This document shows, piece after piece, positions 8,206-17,340 of a stretch of DNA of 64,000 bases (the stretch's first letter is position 1; each line of letters opens with the position of its first letter). Position numbers and translations under genes: made by a program. The DNA is from Candidatus Accumulibacter affinis (GTDB taxonomy: Bacteria > Pseudomonadota > Gammaproteobacteria > Burkholderiales > Rhodocyclaceae), in NCBI GenBank assembly GCA_016713625.1, contig JADJOT010000012.1, positions 124,001-188,000 on the forward strand. Reading direction: 5' to 3'. The notes beneath the pieces were generated by a model, which saw nothing but the letters and a program-made list of their open reading frames with translations, made no database searches and was not told the origin of the DNA.

Positions 8206-9857
8206 TCAGTGACCGGCGTGCGCGTTGGCTGGCGCAGCCCCGGCACCCTTGTCCGCCGGCCTGAGCGCCGGTTTGACCGCGGTGATCACCCACTCGCCCG
8301 GCCCACGCTCGACGAACTCGAAGGCTATTGCCGCGCCAGGCTTGAGATCCTGGCGCAGGGATTCGTTGGCGACCTTGAACGCCATGGTCATCGGCGGCCA
8401 TTTGAGGCTGGCTACCGGGCCATGGCTGATGCTCGCGACACCGCTGCTGGCGTCGATCGTCTCGACCTTGCCTTCGGCCCGGTGTACCGTGCTCGCTGGC
8501 CCGGCCGTGGCGGCGGCGTCGCCCTGCGTGGACTGCTGGTTGCCGGTGTGGGCCGCGGGACCGAAACCAGCAACTGCAGCCTTGAGGTTGCTCTCGGCGT
8601 CAATCAGGAAGTTGGCGGTGACCACCACTTCCTCACCTTCGCGGACGCCGTCGCGCACTTCGACATGATTCTCGCTGCGGGCTCCGAGCTTTACTTCGCG
8701 CGGCTCGAAGCGGCCCTCCTTGAGTTGGACCAGAACGATCTGGCGCGTGCCGCTGTCGATGACGGCGGAAACCGGCACAGTGACCACCGCAGCCTTGCCC
8801 GCTACCGGCAATTCCACCCTGGCGAACATCGACGGCTTGAGCAGCAGACCGGGATTGGCAAGTTCCACGCGAACCGGAACCGTGCGCGTCTGGGCGTTCA
8901 GCGTCGGATAGACATAGGTGATCGTGCCTTCGAACTTCTTGTCCGGATAGGCGTTGATCATGACTTTGGCCCTGGCGCCGGATTTCACCAGTCCGATGTC
9001 CTGTTCGAAGACGTCGGCGATCACCCACACGGTGGACAGGTCGGCCACCTGGTAGAGGACTTCACCGGGCATGAAACGCATGCCCTGCACGGCCTTCTTC
9101 TCGGTCACGATGCCGCTGACGGGCGAGCGGACGGTCAGCGTGCGCCGGGCATTCCCGGAACTCGCCAGGTCCCGGATTTGCTCGTCAGAGATGTCCCAGT
9201 TCTTGAGACGTGCGAGGCTCGCGTCGGCCAACTGCTGCATGCCGCTGCGGGCTTCACTGCCGGCGTTGTTTAGCGATTCGACACCCTGGATGGCGATCGC
9301 GTATTCGCGTTGCGCAGAGACCAGTTCCGGGCTGTAGACTTCGAACAGCGGTTGGCCTTTGCCGACTGACTGACCGGTCACGTTCACCAGCAGTCGCTCG
9401 ACGTAGCCCTCGAACTTCGGCGCGATCGCATATTGGCGGCGTTCGTCCGGCTCGATTCGCCCGACAGCGCGAACGATCCGCTCCAGCGAGCGCAGGCTGG
9501 CGGCCTCGGTTCGGACGCCGAGCTTCTGAACCTTGTCGGTGCTGATCCGGATCTGCTTCGTGGCGGCCGCCGCCCCGTCCACTTCGTCCAGCTCGTCCGC
9601 TTCGCCCTCGTAGACCGGAATGTAATCCATGCCCATGGGGTCTTTCTTCGGCGTTGGCGAACTGTCAGGCAAGCCCATGGGGTTGCGGTAATAGAGGATC
9701 TTGCGCTCATTCCTCGCCGCCCCGGCGGACACGGCGGTAGCCTGCAGCGTCGCTTCGTCATGGCCTGGGGCATGCCGCTTGCCGGCCCAATAGCCACCGG
9801 CGGCGGCCAGGCAGCGACAGCCAAGGCGCCGACTGTAATTCGCGCAGCCAGCTTCAT
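8206..9857 (-). CDS. cusB: CusB-type periplasmic adaptor with fused CusF domain (apparent frameshift)
   Basis: This is a membrane-fusion protein of the copper efflux pump. The natural start is ATG 9857: it overlaps the cusC stop as ATGA, has GGGAGA upstream, and gives the signal-like MKLAARITVGALAVAA. The rest of the protein, from LAAAGGYWAGKRHA onward, lies in another frame. A single missing base (probably C) near 9810-9813 explains this; otherwise the frame opens upstream without a signal peptide. A heavy-metal-binding domain (YYRNPMGLPDSSPTPKKDPM, about residues 49-82 of the repaired protein) precedes the barrel-sandwich and beta-barrel adaptor domains. The last ~75 residues are a CusF-like copper chaperone with the WPPMTMAF metal site. 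Repaired length is about 550 residues. Fusion of CusB and CusF removes the need for a separate chaperone gene, and none is seen. Confidence 0.85.
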
Positions 9858-11125
9858 AAGTCTTCTCCCAGGAGACGTTCAATTTCTGCGAGGCGCGCCT
9901 GCCCTTCGGCCTGCGCCCTGATCTGGTCCTGTCTGGCCTGGCGAATCTGTCGCTGCGCATCGAGTAGCGTCGCAAAATCCAGCTTGCCGTTTTCATAGCC
10001 GGCGAGGGCCGCCTTGAACGTCAGTTCGGCCTCGGGTAGCAGATCGTCGGTGGCCAGGGCCTCGATACGACGCGCCCCTTCGATGCCAGCAAGGTTCTCT
10101 GCCAGTTCGGCGAGCACCTGGTTGGTGCTCGCCTCCCGACGCGAGCGGGCGGCGGCCAGCATGGCCTCCGATTCGCGCTCCTGCGAGCGGCGCGAGGATT
10201 GCTGCAGGGGGATGTTCATTTCGACCATCACTTCCCACTCCTTGATCGCACTCTGGTACTGGATTGGCCCGGCGCCGATGGTGAAGTCGGGGTAGCGGTT
10301 CCGGTAGGTGAGTTCCCGGCTTTTTTCTGCCGCTTTGAGTTTGCTGACTTCAGACGCCAGCAGCGGGTTACGGGCGAGGAGACGTTCCTCCAGTGTGGCG
10401 TAATCGAGCCGGGCGGGCGCCGGCAGCGGGCGGAGCGTCTCCGGTTCGGCCAGCGGCGCCTCGGCGGGCCGTGCCAGCAAGGCATTCAGGCGCGTGTGCA
10501 GGTGGTGTTGCTCGGTTCCCAGGGTGACCAGTTCACCGCGCAGCCGGGTCTGCTCGACCTGGGCACGAATGACGTCCTGCAGCGCCGCGAGACCGCCGCT
10601 GTAGCGTACCTGCGCGATCCTTTCCAAGCGCCGCATCAGGTCGAGTATTTCGCGCGTCAGGCGTTCGTTGCGATGCACGTAATACCACTGCGCATAGCTC
10701 GTCTTGATCCTCGCCGCGATGTCCGACCAGGTGCCCAGGGCGCGCCCCCGGGCGCTCTCGCCTTCGAGTTCCGCCACTTCACGTTTGAGGTCGCGCTTGC
10801 CGAACCACGGAATGTCCTGCGACAACAGGTAACGCGTGCTCCCGACGCGGCTCGGAGAGAGCGTCGGGTTCTGGTCGCCGGACCTGGTGATGTCCCGCAG
10901 TTCCATTCGGAACCGGGGATCGGGCAACGCCCCCGCCGGCGTCACGCGTTCGGCGGCCGCGTCCGCTTCCGCCCGCATGGCGGCGTATTCCGGATTCCGG
11001 TCCCTGGCAAATTCGAGCAGGCTTTCGACCGTACGGCCGATAGCTGCCTCCTGTGACAGCGCAGGGGCCGCCAGACCGAGCAGCATCCACAAGGCGAATG
11101 TCCTCGTCGGCGTGACTCCTCGCAT
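9854..11125 (-). CDS. cusC: CusC-type outer-membrane efflux channel (TolC family)
   Basis: The 423-residue protein starts at ATG 11125, chosen because AAGGAGG lies 5-6 bases upstream; an ATG eight codons earlier lacks one. A signal peptide (TRTFALWMLLGLAAPALSQE) is followed by two repeats of long helices with Ala/Arg/Glu-rich coiled-coil character, as in TolC-family trimers. It is the first gene of cusCBA, and the stop overlaps the cusB ATG by 4 bases. The operon is probably read from the operator at 11535-11569, with the short DUF411 gene in between. A decayed partial copy of this gene lies at 22911-23530. Confidence 0.9.
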   Translation of the reverse strand: MRGVTPTRTFALWMLLGLAAPALSQEAAIGRTVESLLEFARDRNPEYAAMRAEADAAAERVTPAGALPDPRFRMELRDITRSGDQNPTLSPSRVGSTRYLLSQDIPWFGKRDLKREVAELEGESARGRALGTWSDIAARIKTSYAQWYYVHRNERLTREILDLMRRLERIAQVRYSGGLAALQDVIRAQVEQTRLRGELVTLGTEQHHLHTRLNALLARPAEAPLAEPETLRPLPAPARLDYATLEERLLARNPLLASEVSKLKAAEKSRELTYRNRYPDFTIGAGPIQYQSAIKEWEVMVEMNIPLQQSSRRSQERESEAMLAAARSRREASTNQVLAELAENLAGIEGARRIEALATDDLLPEAELTFKAALAGYENGKLDFATLLDAQRQIRQARQDQIRAQAEGQARLAEIERLLGEDL

Positions 11126-11285
11126 GGAACCTCCTTGAACAGTGAACATTACGTATTCTGGCAGCGAAGCCTACTACACTTGGCGCCGCGCGATACCGCG
11201 GACAGATAGCATCCAGCCGGGGATTGCAGATGACCGTACGGATGTCGCGCAAGCTCATAGGCGTTCAGTCCCCGGTCAGTTCCGC

Positions 11286-11483
11286 TTATCTGTTCGCCGG
11301 GATGTCGTTTACGTCGTGGCTCTGGACCCGGAAGCCGTTCTGGCGCAGATGCTCGACCCATTTCCCGCAGCAACCGCAGGAAGGGCTCTTGAAAACCTCG
11401 ACGGTGACGGCGGATTGAGCCAGCGCTGAACCGAAACCCAGCGCTGTGACGACGAGCAGGAGAGAATGAAAGCGGAGTGTCAT
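11286..11483 (-). CDS. DUF411-family metal-associated protein, C-terminally truncated
   Basis: This 65-residue exported protein has a signal peptide (RFHSLLLVVTALGFGSALAQ), then VEVFKSPSCGCCGKWVEHL and RVQSHDVNDIPANR, where it stops. DUF411 proteins usually continue for another 60-70 residues with a second conserved half; here the sequence downstream has stops in frame and no recognisable continuation. The SCGCC motif, a likely thiol metal or redox site, is intact. The family is a regular companion of copper-resistance genes. Its place just downstream of the copper-type operator and upstream of cusC suggests it is the leader gene of the cus operon. It may be a decaying gene. Confidence 0.65.
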   Translation of the reverse strand: MTLRFHSLLLVVTALGFGSALAQSAVTVEVFKSPSCGCCGKWVEHLRQNGFRVQSHDVNDIPANR

Positions 11484-11534
11484 GGCGGCTTTTCTTGGCG
11501 AACTGGATGGGCAGAGTTTGAATGGCGTCGCCCG

Positions 11535-11569
11535 ACAGAAAGCTGACTGATAGATTACATTCTCGTAAT
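11535..11569 (-). promoter_or_regulatory. Copper/heavy-metal operator of the cus operon
   Basis: A 16-bp imperfect palindrome ATTACATTCTCGTAAT at 11554-11569 (arms ATTAC/GTAAT) stands 3 bases from the block ACAGAAAGCTGACTGA (11535-11550). The same 16-base block with the same 3-base spacing to an equivalent palindrome occurs before the second efflux operon (20361-20395). Arms and spacing fit the boxes of CusR/CopR-type regulators, and cusR starts 70 bases away on the other side. The site can serve both the leftward cus operon and cusRS. Confidence 0.75.
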
Positions 11570-11638
11570 CTTCAAGGGAAGGCCATCAGGCCGGCGCAAA
11601 ATTGCACCAATCCATAAGCCTGATGAAGGAGCATATTG

Positions 11639-12322
11639 ATGAAAATCCTGGTCGTTGAGGATGAACTGAAAACCGGGAATTATCTGAAGCAGGGTTTGGT
11701 GGAAGCCGGTTTTGGCGTCGATCTGGCCCGCGATGGCGACGATGGCCTCCACTACGCGCTGACCGATGCCTACGACCTGGTGGTTCTGGACGTGATGCTG
11801 CCCGGTATCGACGGCTGGGCGGTGCTTCAGGGCATCCGCAAATCCGGTAAGGACATGCCGGTGCTGTTCCTGACCGCCCGCGATCAGGTCGAAGACCGGG
11901 TGCGCGGTCTGGAATCGGGCGCCGACGACTATCTGGTGAAGCCGTTCGCCTTTTCTGAACTGCTGGCGCGGGTGCGGACCCTGCTGCGACGGGGCGGCAA
12001 GAGCACGGAATCGGAATTCTTGCGGGCAGCCAATCTTGAACTCGACCTGATGCGGCGACGGGTCAGCCGTTCCGGCAAGCGCATCGACCTCACGGCCAAG
12101 GAGTTCGCCCTGCTGGAACTGCTGCTACGCCGCCAGGGCGAGGTACTGCCCCGGTCGCTGATCGCCTCGCAGATCTGGGACATGAATTTCGATAGTGACA
12201 CCAACGTGATCGAGGTCGCGGTCCGGCGTCTTCGAGCAAAAATGGACGATGGTTTCGAGCCGAAACTCATCCGTACCGTACGTGGCATGGGTTATGTGCT
12301 GGAGGCGACGGAGTGCGACTGA
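11639..12322 (+). CDS. cusR: CusR-type heavy-metal response regulator
   Basis: This 227-residue OmpR/PhoB-class regulator has a receiver domain (residues 1-115) with the acidic pair in VVEDE, the phosphorylated Asp in LVVLDVMLPGIDGW, Thr in FLTARD and Lys in YLVKPFAF. A winged helix follows (residues 130-225) with SDTNVIEVAVRRLRAKMDDG and TVRGMGYVLE. The NVIEVAVRRLRAKMDDGF recognition region is the one of the copper/silver (CusR, CopR, IrlR) group. ATG 11639 is preferred over TTG 11636, with GAAGGA upstream. It overlaps cusS by 10 bases. The palindrome at 11554 in its own upstream region implies autoregulation together with the divergent cus operon. Confidence 0.9.
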   Translation: MKILVVEDELKTGNYLKQGLVEAGFGVDLARDGDDGLHYALTDAYDLVVLDVMLPGIDGWAVLQGIRKSGKDMPVLFLTARDQVEDRVRGLESGADDYLVKPFAFSELLARVRTLLRRGGKSTESEFLRAANLELDLMRRRVSRSGKRIDLTAKEFALLELLLRRQGEVLPRSLIASQIWDMNFDSDTNVIEVAVRRLRAKMDDGFEPKLIRTVRGMGYVLEATECD

Positions 12323-13725
12323 GCGGGCGCAAGTCAATGACCGTCCGGCTGACGATGCTCTTTGCGTTGTCCTCGACGGTGGTGTTGCTGTTGTTGGGCT
12401 ATTTGATTGCGGGCTCGCTAGAGCGGCATTTCGAAGAGCAGGATATGGAAGTGCTCACGGGCAAACTGAAACTTGCCCAACACGCCCTCGAAAAGGTTCG
12501 TTCGACGGTCGATCTGGATGTCCTTCCACAGCATCTGGATGATTCCCTCGTCGGCCACCATGGCCTGGAATTGGTCGTCGTGGCGCCGGAAGGACAGATC
12601 CTGTTTGCCACGAGTGGTGCTCAATTCCCCCCGTCGCTGCTGAACAGCCGCGTTCAGGCAGATTCGGCACGCCCCACAGTCTGGACGACAAAGGATAATC
12701 ATCCTTTTCGTGGTATCTCCGCCTTGGCCCGAACAGGAATCAAGGATGCTCAACCGGCCATCGTAGCCGTAGCCACCGATATTTCCCACCACGAGCATTT
12801 CATGAGCTCGTTCAGGATGACGCTATGGTCGTTTGTCGTCCTGGCCGCCCTCCTGACAGTGTTCCTTGGCTGGCTTGCCGTTCGCCGCGGACTTGCGCCG
12901 TTGCAGGCGATCAGGCGTGAAGCTGCGGGCATTACTGCGCATCGACTTGACTCCAGGCTTTCTGCCGACGCGGTTCCCGTCGAATTGGCTGATTTGGTCG
13001 AGGCCTTGAACGCGATGTTGGCACGGCTGGAGGATTCGTTCCGACGACTAGCGGATTTTTCTTCGGACATCGCCCACGAATTGCGAACTCCCGTCACCAA
13101 TCTGCTGACGCAGACCCAGGTCACGCTGTCGAAAGCCAGGGCGTCCGATGAGTACTTCGACGTGCTGGCTTCAAATGCCGAGGAATTCGAGCGTCTGTCG
13201 CGGATGATTGCCGATATGCTTTTTCTGGCCAAGGCCGACAACGATTTGGTCATTCCGAATCGCGAGCGGCTCGATCTGATTGAAGAGGTCAAAGGTTTGC
13301 TCGATTTCTACGAGGCTCTCGCCGAGGAAAAATCCATCGCCCTCACCTGTTCCGGCAGCGGCCTGGTCTCGGGAGACAGGCTGATGTTACGCCGGGCGAT
13401 CAGCAATCTGCTTTCGAATGCCTTGCGTCACACACCTGCGGGAGGTCGCATAGTAGTCCATGTGGATGATACGGGCGATTCGGCTGTGAAGTTGTCGGTA
13501 GAGAATCCCGGTGACACCATTGCTCGCGAACACCTGCCTCGACTGTTCGACCGCTTCTATCGGGTGGACTCTTCACGGCAAAGGTTGAGCGAGGGAGCCG
13601 GGCTTGGCCTGGCAATCACTCGATCCATATTGCGCGCCCACGGAGGGGATGCGGTCATTCGTTCCGAGTGTGGCATGACCGTGTGTGAGCTAGTCATTCC
13701 CGTCTATCGTTCAATTTCCTGCTGA
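12313..13725 (+). CDS. cusS: CusS-type heavy-metal sensor histidine kinase
   Basis: A 470-residue inner-membrane kinase starts at GTG 12313, overlapping the end of cusR. There are two transmembrane segments (around residues 13-35 and 168-190) with a periplasmic sensor of ~130 residues between. A HAMP linker follows, then the dimerisation helix with the phosphorylated His in DIAHELRTPVTNLL (about residue 256). The ATPase domain has an N box (RRAISNLLSNALRH) and a glycine-rich lid (GAGLGLAITRSI). It should phosphorylate CusR when periplasmic Cu(I)/Ag(I) is high. The gene ends 17 bases before the convergent 153-residue protein gene. Confidence 0.9.
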   Translation: MRLSGRKSMTVRLTMLFALSSTVVLLLLGYLIAGSLERHFEEQDMEVLTGKLKLAQHALEKVRSTVDLDVLPQHLDDSLVGHHGLELVVVAPEGQILFATSGAQFPPSLLNSRVQADSARPTVWTTKDNHPFRGISALARTGIKDAQPAIVAVATDISHHEHFMSSFRMTLWSFVVLAALLTVFLGWLAVRRGLAPLQAIRREAAGITAHRLDSRLSADAVPVELADLVEALNAMLARLEDSFRRLADFSSDIAHELRTPVTNLLTQTQVTLSKARASDEYFDVLASNAEEFERLSRMIADMLFLAKADNDLVIPNRERLDLIEEVKGLLDFYEALAEEKSIALTCSGSGLVSGDRLMLRRAISNLLSNALRHTPAGGRIVVHVDDTGDSAVKLSVENPGDTIAREHLPRLFDRFYRVDSSRQRLSEGAGLGLAITRSILRAHGGDAVIRSECGMTVCELVIPVYRSISC

Positions 13726-13741
13726 GGAATCCCGCAAGCTC

Positions 13742-14203
13742 TCAATGCTGGTGAGTTCCGTGCCCATCGGCGGCGGCCGTGGCTAGAGGCGTAAACCGCG
13801 CCTGTTCTGTTTTCCTGTCAGCCAAGCTGATTGACACGACGACCTTCATCTGCGGATCCGACGCGTACTTCCCGACTCCCGTCAATCTGTTGTCGCCGGC
13901 TGGCACCAGCGGCACCGTGATTTTCGCTTTTTCGGCCAGGATGGTTGCTGTACCACTGGTGCCAGTCGCGGGGACTTTCTTGTCGCCATGGTCGGTGAGA
14001 TAGACGCTTACCGGGTTGTCTTTGGCTTCCTTGCTGTCCTTGGCGACTACCAGTTCAAAGTGGTAAGCGCCGGCCATGCGAAGCTGGCCGCCATTGGGCC
14101 CACTGATTTGGTCGAGAGCGGCATCGTCATGGGCGAACGCGCCGTTACCGACGGACACTAGAGCAGCCACCATGGCCAGGCTCGAAATCAGGATGCGTTG
14201 CAT
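13742..14203 (-). CDS. Exported protein of the second metal-efflux operon, unknown function
   Basis: This 153-residue protein has a clear signal peptide (MQRILISSLAMVAALVSVGN, cleavage after AFA) and then HDDAALDQISGPNGGQLRMA, with a His-rich end (DGHGTHQH). The middle is beta-rich (YHFELVVAKD, PVSVYLTDHG). Proteins of this look are regularly found at the end of heavy-metal RND clusters and are likely periplasmic metal-binding accessories; I know no established function. It is the last gene of the leftward five-gene operon, 23 bases after the permease. Confidence 0.75.
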   Translation of the reverse strand: MQRILISSLAMVAALVSVGNGAFAHDDAALDQISGPNGGQLRMAGAYHFELVVAKDSKEAKDNPVSVYLTDHGDKKVPATGTSGTATILAEKAKITVPLVPAGDNRLTGVGKYASDPQMKVVVSISLADRKTEQARFTPLATAAADGHGTHQH

Positions 14204-14226
14204 GGGTTCTTCCTCACAGGGTAGGG

Positions 14227-17200
14227 TTAAAAGGACTCTTTCGCTTTTTCGGCCAGCAAGCGTTGCAGGGGTTTCTCACCAAACAGCCAGAACATGACCG
14301 GCGTCAGCAAGGTGTCGAGCACGGTGGAACTGATCAGTCCGCCAAAAATGACCACCGCCACCGGATGCAGGATTTCCTTGCCCGCTGCGTCGGCGGAGAG
14401 CAACAGCGGTGTCAGGGCGAAGGCGGCGACCAGTGCCGTCATTAACACCGGCGTCAAGCGCTCCAGCGAGCCGCGCACGATCATCGTTCGCCCGAATACC
14501 TCGTCCTCGAAAGCGCACAGGTTGATATAGTGGCTGATCTTGAGAATACCGTTGCGGGTGGCTATGCCGGTCAGCGTGATAAAGCCGACCAGGGCGGCCA
14601 CCGACAACGGTTGGCCGGAGATCCACAAGGCCACCACCGAGCCGACCAGCGCGAGTGGCACGTTGCCCATGATGATGGCCGTCAGCACCGCCGAACGGTA
14701 GCGGCTATACAGCACCAGGTAGATCATGGCGAGCGACACCAGCGCCAGCACCGCAATCAACCTGGCGGCCTCCTCCTGGGCCTGGAACTGCCCCTCCAGG
14801 AGTGGGAAGTAGCCCTCCGGCATCGATGTTCGGTCGATCTCGGCGCGGATGTCGGCAACGATCCGGCTCATGTCGGAACCATCGCTGTTGGCCGAGATCA
14901 CGATGCGCCGGCGCGTGTTTTCCCGACCGATCTGATTCGGACCGTCGCCGTCCTCGACCTTGGCAAGGCTTGAGAGCGGCACCCGACCGGTCGGCGTCTC
15001 GATCAGCAGATTCTCCAGGCCGCGCTCGCCGCGGGCTTCCTCCGGCAGGCGCAGGGTGAGGTCGAAACGGCGATTGCCTTCCAGGATCTGGCCGACCCGT
15101 TCGCCGGCCAGCAACTGCTCCAGACGTTGCAGCAACTCGCCGGAGGTGACGCCGTAGCGCGCGGCGGCGTCGTAATCGACGTGGATCTTGTACTGCGGGA
15201 TCAGCACCTGCTTTTCGATCTGCAGATCGGTAATCCCGGGTATTCTGGCCAGACGCTCCTTGAGGTCGCCGGCCAGCCCGCGCAGGGTATCCAGATCGTC
15301 ACCGAAGATTTTCAGCGCGATCTGCGCCCGAACACCGGAAAGCAGGTGGTCGAGGCGGTGCGAAATTGGCTGTCCCACACTGACTACTGCCGGCAGGCCG
15401 GAGAGGCGCTGGCGAATGTCGGCGATGATCGCCTCGCGGCCACGTTCGGAGGCTTTCAGGTCGACCTCGATCTCGGACGAATGGACGCCTTCAGCGTGTT
15501 CGTCCAGTTCGGCCCGACCGGTCCGGCGGCCGACTTCGGTGACTTCCGGCACCGTCAGAAGCAGGGTCTCCGCTTGCGTGCCGATGCGATTCGACTCGGT
15601 GAGCGAGGTTCCGGGGTTGAGTAGCACGCTGACCGTCAGGGTGCCTTCGTTGAACGGCGGCAGAAAGGATTTCGGGAAGAAGGGGATCGATGCCAGCGCC
15701 AGCGCCACGCTGGTGGCCGCACCGGCCAGCAGGAGTCGGCCACGATCAAACGACCAGTTAAGCAGGCGTTCGTCCCATTTTTTTAGCCGGGATACCAGTG
15801 CACTGTCGCCGTGATCGATGTGCTTCATTCTCGGCAAAAGGTAGTAGCACAGCACCGGGGTAACCGTCATTGCCACCGCCATGCTGGCCAGAATGGAAAC
15901 GATATAGGCCACCCCGAGCGGCGTGAACAGCCGCCCCTCGATGCCCGGCAGGGCAAAGAGCGGAATGAACACCAGGACGACGATCAGCGTCGCATAGACG
16001 ACACCCGAGCGCACCTCCTTCGAGGCAGTGGCAATGACTTCCAGTGCCGGCTTCGGATCGGGCAGGCTGCGATTCTTGCGCAGGCGGCGCAGGACGTTTT
16101 CCACCCCGATCACCGCATCGTCGACCAGTTCGCCGATGGCAATCGCCAGCCCGCCGAGCGTCATGGTGTTGATCGACAGGCCGAAGTAGTGGAAGACCAG
16201 CGCGGTGAGCAGTAGTGACACCGGAATGGCGGTCAGCGAAATGAAAGTCGTGCGCAGATTGGCGAGAAACAGGAACAGGATGATGGCCACCATGATGGCG
16301 CCGTCGCGCAGCGCCTCTTCGACGTTGCCCACCGAGGCTTCGATGAAATTGGCCTGCTTGAAGAGGAACTGCGGTGTTTCGAGCCCCGGCGGCAGACTCT
16401 TGCCCATCTCGGCCAGGGCTTTTTCAACGGCGCGCGTCAAGGCCACGGAGTCCGCCGTCGGTTGCTTCTGCACCGAGAGAATGACGGCCGGCTTGCCCTG
16501 GAAACTGCCGTCGCCGCGCTTGATGGCCGGCGCAAAGGTGACCGAGGCGACCTGGCGGAGCAGGATCACCTGCCCTTTACGCGTCGCCACAGGCTGGTTC
16601 TGCAGGTCATCGAGCCGGCTGCTGCGGCCGATGTTGCGGATCAGATACTCGCGTCCGCCCGCGTCGACGAAGCCGCCGGCCGTGTTGCCGCCGAAGTTTT
16701 TCAGCGCCGCTTCCAGTTCGCTCAGCGTCACTGCCAGCGCCTGCATGCGGGCCGGATCGGGTTCAATGCGGTACTGCTTGACCTGGCCACCGATGGCAAT
16801 GACCTGCGCGACGCCGGCTATGGTCAGCAGGCGCGGGCGAATCACCCAGTCCGCGTATTCCCGGACCTGCATCGGGCTGACCTTGTCGGGGTCGGCTGGC
16901 AAGGCGATGAGCAGGATTTCGCCCATGATCGACGAAATCGGCCCCACCTGCGGAACAATGCCCTGCGGCAACTGCTCGCGGACCAGGTTGAGACGTTCGG
17001 CGATCTGCTGGCGATTGCGGTAAATCTCGCTCCCCCACTCGAACTCGACATAGACCACCGACAGGCCGATGCCCGACACGGAGCGCACGCGCGTCACGCC
17101 GGGCATCCCGTTCATCGCCGCTTCGACGGGGAAAGTGATCAACTGCTCGACCTCTTCCGGCGCCATGCCGCCGGCTTCGGTCATCAGCGTGACCATCGGC

Positions 17201-17331
17201 TTGTTGAGGTCGGGGAAGACGTCTACCGGCATCTTGCGCACGGTCAGGGCGCCATAAATGATCAGCAGCAACGAGACGCCAAGCACGATCAGGCGCTGCT
17301 TGAGGCTGGTCGTGATGATGAAATCGAACAC
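14227..17331 (-). CDS. Heavy-metal RND efflux permease (second system)
   Basis: This 1034-residue RND transporter of the CzcA/CusA class starts MFDFIITTSLKQRLIVLGVS. Its transmembrane-4 signature is AIGELVDDAVIGVENVLRRL (near residue 394). It has neither the DG(A)VV form of Zn/Co/Cd pumps nor the DAAIVMIEN form of Cu/Ag pumps, so the substrate cannot be named from the motif. Two periplasmic porter domains with the DLEV-type beta segments are present, and length is normal. It lies 10 bases after its adaptor gene and is divergent in sequence from cusA in this window. It should work with the adaptor at 17341 and the channel at 19084 as a tripartite pump. Confidence 0.88.
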   Translation of the reverse strand: MFDFIITTSLKQRLIVLGVSLLLIIYGALTVRKMPVDVFPDLNKPMVTLMTEAGGMAPEEVEQLITFPVEAAMNGMPGVTRVRSVSGIGLSVVYVEFEWGSEIYRNRQQIAERLNLVREQLPQGIVPQVGPISSIMGEILLIALPADPDKVSPMQVREYADWVIRPRLLTIAGVAQVIAIGGQVKQYRIEPDPARMQALAVTLSELEAALKNFGGNTAGGFVDAGGREYLIRNIGRSSRLDDLQNQPVATRKGQVILLRQVASVTFAPAIKRGDGSFQGKPAVILSVQKQPTADSVALTRAVEKALAEMGKSLPPGLETPQFLFKQANFIEASVGNVEEALRDGAIMVAIILFLFLANLRTTFISLTAIPVSLLLTALVFHYFGLSINTMTLGGLAIAIGELVDDAVIGVENVLRRLRKNRSLPDPKPALEVIATASKEVRSGVVYATLIVVLVFIPLFALPGIEGRLFTPLGVAYIVSILASMAVAMTVTPVLCYYLLPRMKHIDHGDSALVSRLKKWDERLLNWSFDRGRLLLAGAATSVALALASIPFFPKSFLPPFNEGTLTVSVLLNPGTSLTESNRIGTQAETLLLTVPEVTEVGRRTGRAELDEHAEGVHSSEIEVDLKASERGREAIIADIRQRLSGLPAVVSVGQPISHRLDHLLSGVRAQIALKIFGDDLDTLRGLAGDLKERLARIPGITDLQIEKQVLIPQYKIHVDYDAAARYGVTSGELLQRLEQLLAGERVGQILEGNRRFDLTLRLPEEARGERGLENLLIETPTGRVPLSSLAKVEDGDGPNQIGRENTRRRIVISANSDGSDMSRIVADIRAEIDRTSMPEGYFPLLEGQFQAQEEAARLIAVLALVSLAMIYLVLYSRYRSAVLTAIIMGNVPLALVGSVVALWISGQPLSVAALVGFITLTGIATRNGILKISHYINLCAFEDEVFGRTMIVRGSLERLTPVLMTALVAAFALTPLLLSADAAGKEILHPVAVVIFGGLISSTVLDTLLTPVMFWLFGEKPLQRLLAEKAKESF

Positions 17332-17340
17332 GGCGTTCCC

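Noticed and set aside
4853..8212. 1119-codon open frame on the plus strand
   Set aside because: It is antisense to cusA, with an Asp/His/Arg/Gly-rich composition and no domain; long antisense frames are common in such high-GC genes.
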